Assembly: GCF_900110815.1 (NCBI RefSeq) | Contig: NZ_FOIT01000002.1 | Location: 211,896-256,876 of the forward strand | Direction of reading: 5' to 3' | DNA length: 44,981 nt | Source: Aliicoccus persicus | Lineage (GTDB): Bacteria > Bacillota > Bacilli > Staphylococcales > Salinicoccaceae | In this document: piece after piece, positions 39,327 through 44,981 of the stretch | How the letters are laid out: each line of letters opens with the position of its first letter | Numbering within the stretch: the first letter of the stretch is position 1 | The notes under the pieces: model-generated | What the model was told of the DNA's origin: nothing | Seen by the model: the letters and a program-made list of their open reading frames with translations, nothing else | The model's database searches: none | Made by a program: the position numbers and the translations under genes

Positions 39327-41684
39327 ATGGGAAAAACACTTCATACAGGTCCGATTAAGAAGACGAAAAAGTGGGACCCGAGTCTGTGGGTAAGTAAAGT
39401 ACCTTTTGGATTGACGAAAGTAAAACCACGTCATATGACTGACACTGCCAAAATCGCATGGAAGAACAAAGACAACTTGTTCTATGCTACGAATATAATT
39501 ACACAAGGTGTTTGTGATGGATGTGCACTCGGAGTTGGTGGGCTTCAGGACCAAACGTTAACAGGTCCACACCTTTGTACAACGCGCTTGAACGTATTGC
39601 GCTTAAACACTGCACCGCCGATCAAGCCAGAGATTTTGCACTCGGATATCAATGAGTTAAAGAAATATACGAGCGCCGAATTACGTGAACTTGGACGTAT
39701 TCCATATCCAATGATTCGTAAAAAAGGCGACGATCGATTCGTCAGAATTTCATGGGATGAAGCGATGGATACAATCGCAAGCAAGATGAAGGAACTCGAC
39801 CCTAAAAATTTTGCGTTCTATTTAACGAGTCGCGGTATTACGAATGAATCATATTACGTTGCTGCGAAAGTTGCGCGTTACTTAGGAACGAACAACATCG
39901 ATAACGCATCACGTATATGTCACTCGCCATCGAAAACAGCAATGATGCGTTCTGTTGGTGTTGGTGCTTCGACGTGTAACTACAAGGACTGGTTAGGTAC
40001 AGACCTATTAATTTTCTGGGGTTCAGTTGCAGCGAACTCTTCACCAGTTTCTACGAAGTATATGATGGAAGCTAAAAAGCGCGGTACAAAAATTGTTGTC
40101 ATTAATCCATACAAAGAACCTGCAATGGAAAATTACTGGGTACCATCTGTGCCAGAATCTGCATTATTTGGTACAAAAATTGCAGATAAGTTCTATGAAG
40201 TAAGAATTGGTGGCGACATTGCATTCATGCATGGAATCATGAAGCATTGGTTCGAGATGGAAGAGAAAAATCCAGGCTCAGCAATCGATCATGAATTCGT
40301 AAAAGATCATGTGAATAACTTTGAAGATTTAAAAGATAAAGTCCAAGAACAATCATGGGATCATATACTAGAGTCATCTGGGATTTCTAAAGATGAGATC
40401 GTAGAGTTTGCTGAAATGATCGCAAGATCTAAAAACGGTGTTCACGTTTGGGCGCTTGGTTTAACGATGCACAAACATGCGACAGATAACATTTCACAAG
40501 TTGCAAACCTTGCGTTACTACGCGGATGGTTAGGACGCGAGCATACAGGTTTAATGCCACTCCGCGGACACTCAAGTGTTCAAGGATCTGGAGAGATGGG
40601 TGCAGATCCATTCTCATTACCAGGCGGTGGTTGGGAGCATCCGAACGTCGATCGCATCCAAAATGTATGGGGCTTTGATTTACCAGACTGGCCAGGAGAT
40701 ACAGTCGGTGTAACGATTGAGAATGCGATGTTACCAGAAGGTCATGAGCGTAAACTTAAAATGTACTATATGTCTGGTGGTAACTTCTTAGAAACAATGC
40801 CAGACCCAGCATTCGTAGAAAAAGCATTAGCAAACTTAGAAATTCGCGTGCACCAAGATATCATCTTGAACACGTCGACATTAGTTGAAGCAAAAGAAGC
40901 GGTCATCGTATTACCTGCGAAGACTCGATTCGAACAAGATGGCGGTGGTTTATCGACGTCGACAGAGCGTATGGTGTACTACTCTCCACCAATCAAAGGT
41001 AACCGTAACCCAATACGTGAAGCACGCAGTGAATGGAAGATCTATTTAGACTTAGCGAAGCGTGTTAAACCAGAACAGTATGATCTCGTACATTTCAATT
41101 CAGGTCAAGAAATCAGAGAAGAGATTGCGAAAGGTAACCCGAACTATGATGGTGTTCAGTACTTGAGAAAGTCTGGAGATGTTTATCAGTACGGTGGTGC
41201 ATGGTTATGTGAGGGCGGTATTTGTCCGACAGATGATGGCCGTGCAAGATTGATTTCAGTCGACATTCCGGACAATAAAAAGAAACCTGGTAAATTTACT
41301 CTGTTGATGCGTCGTGGTAAGCAGTTCAACTCAATGGTTTATGGCGATCACGATGCATTTAATGCAATGGGACGCTATGATGTGTTGATCAATGAAAAAG
41401 ATGCGAAGCGAGAAGGAATTATCGACGGTGAAGCAATCGTACTTTACAACGATAATGGTACATTTCAAGGATTTGCGAAGTATGCGGACATAGCAGTGGG
41501 TGATTTAGGCATGCAGTTCCCTGAAGGGAACCAGCTCGTTTCAAAAGGTATTTATGAGTCATTCGCTAAAATGCCGGATTACGTTGCAGATGTAACGATG
41601 GAAAAGGCAGAGCGATTCACAGCAAATAAAGACCGTCAATACTATGAAAAACCAATCCCGGAATTAGAAGATAATCCGAACTAA
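39327..41684 (+). CDS. Molybdopterin oxidoreductase, FdhF/YdeP family
   Basis: Protein of 785 residues. The N-terminal Cys cluster (C63, C66, C84 in 'GVCDGCALG' and 'LCTTRLN') is followed by the molybdopterin domain. C198 in 'RICHSPSKTAM' sits where formate dehydrogenases have Sec/Cys as Mo ligand. The C-terminal MGD-binding domain begins at about residue 640. The enzyme belongs to the YdeP branch, annotated as formate-dehydrogenase-like; E. coli YdeP is linked to acid resistance, and substrate is not established. The adjacent divergent fdhD supports a bis-MGD cofactor. A candidate -10 TATAAT is at 39287, 35 nt before the ATG. Confidence 0.9.
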   Translation: MGKTLHTGPIKKTKKWDPSLWVSKVPFGLTKVKPRHMTDTAKIAWKNKDNLFYATNIITQGVCDGCALGVGGLQDQTLTGPHLCTTRLNVLRLNTAPPIKPEILHSDINELKKYTSAELRELGRIPYPMIRKKGDDRFVRISWDEAMDTIASKMKELDPKNFAFYLTSRGITNESYYVAAKVARYLGTNNIDNASRICHSPSKTAMMRSVGVGASTCNYKDWLGTDLLIFWGSVAANSSPVSTKYMMEAKKRGTKIVVINPYKEPAMENYWVPSVPESALFGTKIADKFYEVRIGGDIAFMHGIMKHWFEMEEKNPGSAIDHEFVKDHVNNFEDLKDKVQEQSWDHILESSGISKDEIVEFAEMIARSKNGVHVWALGLTMHKHATDNISQVANLALLRGWLGREHTGLMPLRGHSSVQGSGEMGADPFSLPGGGWEHPNVDRIQNVWGFDLPDWPGDTVGVTIENAMLPEGHERKLKMYYMSGGNFLETMPDPAFVEKALANLEIRVHQDIILNTSTLVEAKEAVIVLPAKTRFEQDGGGLSTSTERMVYYSPPIKGNRNPIREARSEWKIYLDLAKRVKPEQYDLVHFNSGQEIREEIAKGNPNYDGVQYLRKSGDVYQYGGAWLCEGGICPTDDGRARLISVDIPDNKKKPGKFTLLMRRGKQFNSMVYGDHDAFNAMGRYDVLINEKDAKREGIIDGEAIVLYNDNGTFQGFAKYADIAVGDLGMQFPEGNQLVSKGIYESFAKMPDYVADVTMEKAERFTANKDRQYYEKPIPELEDNPN

Positions 41685-41694
41685 TATTCAATTT

Positions 41695-41720
41695 AGCCGA
41701 GATAATGTCTCGGCTTTTTA
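41695..41720 (+). terminator. Terminator of the YdeP-type gene
   Basis: AGCCGAGA-TAATG-TCTCGGCT is a perfect 8-bp stem followed by TTTTTA. Confidence 0.92.
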
Positions 41721-41778
41721 TATGCAGTCACACATATTTATGGTAGATTTATGCTAATAGAAAAAAGGGGTGAAGCGT

Positions 41779-43116
41779 ATGGAAAGAGCACAGTGGGGCT
41801 CAAAAATTGGATTTATACTTGCAGCAGCAGGATCAGCGATAGGACTTGGAGCACTGTGGCGTTTTCCATATATGATTGCAGAACATGGTGGTGGCGCGTT
41901 TTTAGTCGTCTTTTTAGTGATGACAATCTTTATTGGTCTACCATTACTATTGTCAGAATTTATAATCGGGAAAGCCAGTCAGAAAAGTCCAATCGAAGGC
42001 TTACAAATGCTTGGTGGACGTAAAGTGTATGGCCTATTCGGTCACCTGGGTAACGTTGGTGTATTTTTACTTTTATCGTTTTATAGTGTGATCGGCGGTT
42101 GGTTACTCATCTATTTGATCATATCCATATTGACAATGTTCAATATCATGACAATCAGTGACTATGACAATCTGTTTAATACGGTGATATCAAATCCACT
42201 CTATGCGATCGGTGCACAAGGATTGTTTATATTTTTGACTGCTATAATTGTTACAGGTGGTGTTGAAAAAGGTTTAGAACGCGCATCGAAAATTATGATG
42301 CCACTGTTGTTCATATTATTTATTATCATTATTATCCGTTCACTTACATTACCCGGTGCAATGGATGGTGTGTCATTCTTCTTAAATCCTGATTTTGGTG
42401 AATTAAATACAGAATCGATACTCTATGCGCTCGGTCAATCATTCTTTGCGCTAAGTGTCGGGGCAACGACGATGATGACATATGCTTCATATACGAGTGA
42501 TAAAATGAACATCACACAGTCAGCAGTATCAATTGTTCTTATAAACATATCGATTGCGATACTCGCAGGTCTTGCAATATTCCCAGCATTGTATTCGCTC
42601 GATGTTGAATCAACGTATGGCCCGGGTTTAATATTCGTCGTACTTCCTGCCATTTTCGCTGAGATTCCATTTGGCGGTATCATATTTGTAATGTTCATCA
42701 TAGCGTTTATATTTGCAACAGTGACATCATCGATTTCGATGTTAGAAATCAATGTCGCCAACTGGATAAAAGGCGATGATACAAAGCGTAAGAAACGAGC
42801 ATATACAGTTGCAGTACTCGTGTTCATCGTAGGTATTCCATCGGCTTTAAGTTATGGTGTGTTGTCAGACGTCATCGTTTTTGACAGGTCGATATTCGAT
42901 AATGTCGACTTTTTAGTATCCAATATACTGCTGCCGATTGGAGCATTGTTCGTGACGATCTTCGTGGGTTACATTATGGAGAAACGGATTGTCATGCAGC
43001 AGTTAGAATTAACGCATGCAGAAAATATATTCTTTAAAGTGTTTATTGCTTTACTGAAATATATCTTACCAATCGTGATTATTGCGATATTTATTGCACA
43101 ATTATTCGGTATTTAG
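41779..43116 (+). CDS. Sodium-dependent amino-acid transporter (NSS/SNF family)
   Basis: Protein of 445 residues with about 11 membrane helices, as in MhsT. Helix 1 carries the sodium/substrate signature 'AAAGSAIGLGALWRFPYMIAEHGGGAF' in outline, and 'FSLSVGATTMMTYASY'-type residues (here FFALSVGATTMMTYASY) form helix 6-7. Substrate is likely a neutral or hydrophobic amino acid, by family only. ATG 41779 is chosen over GTG 41770 because GGGGTGA lies 5 nt before it. Single-gene unit between two terminators. Confidence 0.92.
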   Translation: MERAQWGSKIGFILAAAGSAIGLGALWRFPYMIAEHGGGAFLVVFLVMTIFIGLPLLLSEFIIGKASQKSPIEGLQMLGGRKVYGLFGHLGNVGVFLLLSFYSVIGGWLLIYLIISILTMFNIMTISDYDNLFNTVISNPLYAIGAQGLFIFLTAIIVTGGVEKGLERASKIMMPLLFILFIIIIIRSLTLPGAMDGVSFFLNPDFGELNTESILYALGQSFFALSVGATTMMTYASYTSDKMNITQSAVSIVLINISIAILAGLAIFPALYSLDVESTYGPGLIFVVLPAIFAEIPFGGIIFVMFIIAFIFATVTSSISMLEINVANWIKGDDTKRKKRAYTVAVLVFIVGIPSALSYGVLSDVIVFDRSIFDNVDFLVSNILLPIGALFVTIFVGYIMEKRIVMQQLELTHAENIFFKVFIALLKYILPIVIIAIFIAQLFGI

Positions 43117-43143
43117 ACTCGGAATCGCTCCGGGTCTTTATTT
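43116..43143 (+). terminator. Terminator of the NSS transporter gene
   Basis: GACTCGGA-ATCGC-TCCGGGTC is an 8-bp stem with one G-T pair, followed by TTTATTTT. Confidence 0.85.
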
Positions 43144-43152
43144 TAAAAGCTC

Positions 43153-43171
43153 ATGTTAGATTTTCTAACAT
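43153..43171. promoter_or_regulatory. GlnR operator upstream of glnR-glnA
   Basis: ATGTTAGA-TTT-TCTAACAT is a perfect dyad that fits the GlnR/TnrA consensus TGTNAN7TNACA (43154-43170). It lies just upstream of the -35 box, as expected for autoregulation of the glnRA operon. Confidence 0.92.
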
Positions 43172-43176
43172 AGATT

Positions 43177-43204
43177 TTGTGAGATAAAAATAATATGCTA
43201 ATAT
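43177..43204 (+). promoter_or_regulatory. Candidate promoter of glnR-glnA
   Basis: TTGTGA (43177-43182), a 16-bp spacer and TAATAT (43199-43204), directly downstream of the GlnR operator and 22 nt before the glnR ATG. Confidence 0.6.
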
Positions 43205-43226
43205 TCCCTTGTGAGGTATTTTTACA

Positions 43227-43553
43227 ATGAATAATGACAAGCTTAGACGCTCCTCACCTGTCTTTCCAATTTCCTCTGCAATACGATTGACAGGGCTTAC
43301 CGCTCGGCAGATTCGCTATTATGAAGAGAAACAACTTGTTTTACCCGCTCGTTCAGAAGGTGGTACTCGTATTTTTTCGATGAATGACTTGGATACATTG
43401 CTAGATATAAAAATGTATTTAGAAAAAGGATTCAAGATGGAACGGATCAGTGAACTACTTCGTCCACGTGACGAATCGATAGATATTTCACAACTTCAGG
43501 CGCGTGGAAAAACGCCTGTAAACCGTAGTGATTTATCTAGATTCTTTAAATAA
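43227..43553 (+). CDS. glnR: GlnR, MerR-family nitrogen regulator
   Basis: Repressor of 108 residues with the MerR winged helix ('[36 protein letters not shown]', with the GlnR-typical 'RQIRYYE') and the C-terminal autoinhibitory tail ending '[10 protein letters not shown]' that contacts feedback-inhibited glutamine synthetase. It is slightly shorter than the roughly 120 residues of Bacillus GlnR. It is followed after 14 nt by glnA in the classic glnRA operon. Confidence 0.95.
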   Translation: MNNDKLRRSSPVFPISSAIRLTGLTARQIRYYEEKQLVLPARSEGGTRIFSMNDLDTLLDIKMYLEKGFKMERISELLRPRDESIDISQLQARGKTPVNRSDLSRFFK

Positions 43554-43567
43554 AAAGGAGAAAGCAC

Positions 43568-44905
43568 ATGACAAATTTTACAAGAGAAGACATCCACCGC
43601 ATCATCAAGGAAGAAAACGTTAGGTTTTTACGCTTGCAGTTTACGGATATTTTAGGAAGTATTAAAAATGTAGAAATACCAGTGACACAACTCGATAAAG
43701 CCCTGGACGGAGACATGATGTTTGACGGTTCTTCAATCGAAGGATTTGTCCGTATCGAGGAGTCGGACATGTATTTAGTTCCAGACATCAACACATTTAA
43801 AATTTTCCCATGGTATACGGATTCTAAAGCGAAAGTGGCGCGTTTTATCTGTGATGTGTATGACGTCGATCGTAAGCCGTTCGAAGGGGATCCACGCTCG
43901 AACTTGAAGCGTGTGCTAAAAGAAATGGAAGAGATGGGTTATACATCTTTTAACCTAGGGCCAGAGCCAGAATTTTTCTTGTTCAAATTAGACGAAAAAG
44001 GTAAACCGACGATGGACTTAAATGACAACGGCGGTTACTTCGATTTAGCACCGACAGATTTAGGAGAAAACTGTCGTCGAGATATCGTTTTAGAGCTTGA
44101 AGATATGGGCTTTGAAATCGAAGCATCGCACCATGAAGTTGCAGAAGGTCAGCATGAGATTGACTTTAAATATGCGGATGCAATTACTGCGTGTGATAAC
44201 ATTCAAACATTTAAATTAGTCGTAAAAACAGTTGCGCGTAAACATAATCTACATGCGACATTTATGCCGAAACCTTTGCACGGCTATGCAGGTAACGGGA
44301 TGCACTTCAACGTCTCGCTATTTAAAGATAAAGAAAATGCCTTCTATAATCGGGACATGGAAAATGGGATGAGCGAAGATATGCTGAGCTTCATGGCAGG
44401 TATATTAAAACATGCAAGAGGTATGACGGCAGTGTGTAACCCGCTTGTGAACTCGTACAAGAGACTTGTGCCAGGATATGAGGCACCGTGTTATATCGCT
44501 TGGAGTAACAAAAACCGCAGTCCACTATTGCGTGTACCTTCTTCTAGAGGATTATCCACACGCGCTGAAGTACGTTCAGTAGACCCATCGGCGAACCCTT
44601 ACTTAGCACTCGCTGTAATTTGTAAAGCAGGATTAGAAGGTATTAAAAATAAAGAAGAAATTCCAAATGAAATTAACGATAACATTTATGAAATGACTTT
44701 AGAAGAACGTCAGAACTTAGGTATCGGTGACTTACCATCAACGCTACATACGGCGCTAAAAGCATTGAGAGAAGATACAGTCATTCAAGACGCACTTGGC
44801 AAACATATATACCGCCAGTTCTTAAACAGCAAGCAAATCGAGTGGGATATATATCGTCAACAAGTCTCAGAGTGGGAACTTGATCAGTACTTAGAGAGAT
44901 ACTAG
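43568..44905 (+). CDS. glnA: Glutamine synthetase, type I-alpha
   Basis: Enzyme of 445 residues making glutamine from glutamate, ammonia and ATP as a dodecamer. Landmarks: 'DGSSIEGF' near the N-terminus, 'GPEPEFFLF' and the metal-binding '[13 protein letters not shown]', the catalytic '[14 protein letters not shown]', and '[13 protein letters not shown]'. The adenylylation Tyr region of the beta type is absent, in keeping with feedback control through GlnR. AAAGGAG precedes the ATG. The stop codon is 12 nt before repeat array 3. Confidence 0.97.
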   Translation: MTNFTREDIHRIIKEENVRFLRLQFTDILGSIKNVEIPVTQLDKALDGDMMFDGSSIEGFVRIEESDMYLVPDINTFKIFPWYTDSKAKVARFICDVYDVDRKPFEGDPRSNLKRVLKEMEEMGYTSFNLGPEPEFFLFKLDEKGKPTMDLNDNGGYFDLAPTDLGENCRRDIVLELEDMGFEIEASHHEVAEGQHEIDFKYADAITACDNIQTFKLVVKTVARKHNLHATFMPKPLHGYAGNGMHFNVSLFKDKENAFYNRDMENGMSEDMLSFMAGILKHARGMTAVCNPLVNSYKRLVPGYEAPCYIAWSNKNRSPLLRVPSSRGLSTRAEVRSVDPSANPYLALAVICKAGLEGIKNKEEIPNEINDNIYEMTLEERQNLGIGDLPSTLHTALKALREDTVIQDALGKHIYRQFLNSKQIEWDIYRQQVSEWELDQYLERY

Positions 44906-44917
44906 GTTTATAGATAT

Positions 44918-44981
44918 TTGTTGCGCGCCAATGAAAGTAGCTCATAGTCCGTTAAATTGATTTGCGCGCCAATGAAAGTAG
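44918..44981. repeat. 41-bp tandem repeat array, locus 3 (5' end)
   Basis: A first unit, with a variant opening (TTGTTGCG), starts at 44918 and the second at 44959, giving period 41. The sequence (CGCGCCAATGAAAGTAG, then CTCATAGTCCGTTAAA) is closer to locus 2 than to locus 1. It is cut off by the window edge. Confidence 0.85.

Overview
The window looks like chromosome of a low-GC Gram-positive coccus in the family Staphylococcaceae, probably from a Jeotgalicoccus/Nosocomiicoccus/Salinicoccus-like branch rather than Staphylococcus itself. This is inferred from gene content: MurT-GatD, an OatA-type O-acetyltransferase, a SauUSI-type restriction enzyme, a CstB-type persulfide dioxygenase, a SagB-type glucosaminidase, Mqo, an mhq quinone-detoxification operon and glnR-glnA. 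No rRNA, tRNA, IS element, prophage or CRISPR array is visible.

Layout. 1-160: end of a 41-bp tandem repeat array. 252-4203: HesB/YneR-like protein, GRAM-like protein, a two-gene osmoprotectant ABC importer with permease and binding protein fused, a small membrane protein and YjdM/PhnA. 4343-9625: envelope genes murT-gatD, a zinc-ribbon membrane protein with a small partner, and oatA. 9658-9944: a second 41-bp array headed by a strong hairpin. 10049-11768: remnants of a GntR regulator and a Gfo/Idh/MocA oxidoreductase, then intact nagA. 11769-19229: an accessory stretch that looks more AT-rich, with three broken genes (two secreted/lipoprotein genes and a DpnII-like restriction endonuclease fragment), a DUF4282-like membrane protein, a secreted protein with duplicated NTF2-like domains, and an intact SauUSI-type type IV restriction enzyme. 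19465-22483: prolyl oligopeptidase and a ROK kinase. 22585-27947: a minus-strand operon for a UgpCAEB-like ABC importer plus an RNase-J-like metallohydrolase. 28060-30068: mhqO-mhqD with a clear promoter/operator, then a DUF1801 protein. 30109-36734: ytoQ, a HAD phosphatase, mqo, a MerR-like coiled-coil protein with an AI-2E-type transporter, and cstB. 36816-43116: two small proteins, sagB, fdhD divergent from a YdeP-type molybdopterin oxidoreductase, and a sodium symporter. 43153-44905: glnR-glnA behind a perfect GlnR site. 44918-end: the start of a third 41-bp array.

How it fits together. Most of the window is housekeeping core: wall amidation and O-acetylation, osmoprotection, nitrogen control, TCA/quinone and sulfur chemistry, and electrophile defence. 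The variable part is 11769-19229, a restriction/secreted-protein stretch undergoing gene decay, with a visible recombination junction in a homopolymer at about 15960-15975. The signals least explained by known features are the dispersed 41-bp arrays, which keep exact period at three loci, and three small genes whose homology- or SD-supported first codon is not ATG, GTG or TTG. I did not find a clearly new multi-gene system. The best candidates for something undescribed are the 41-bp repeat family and the metallohydrolase built into the sugar/phosphodiester importer operon.
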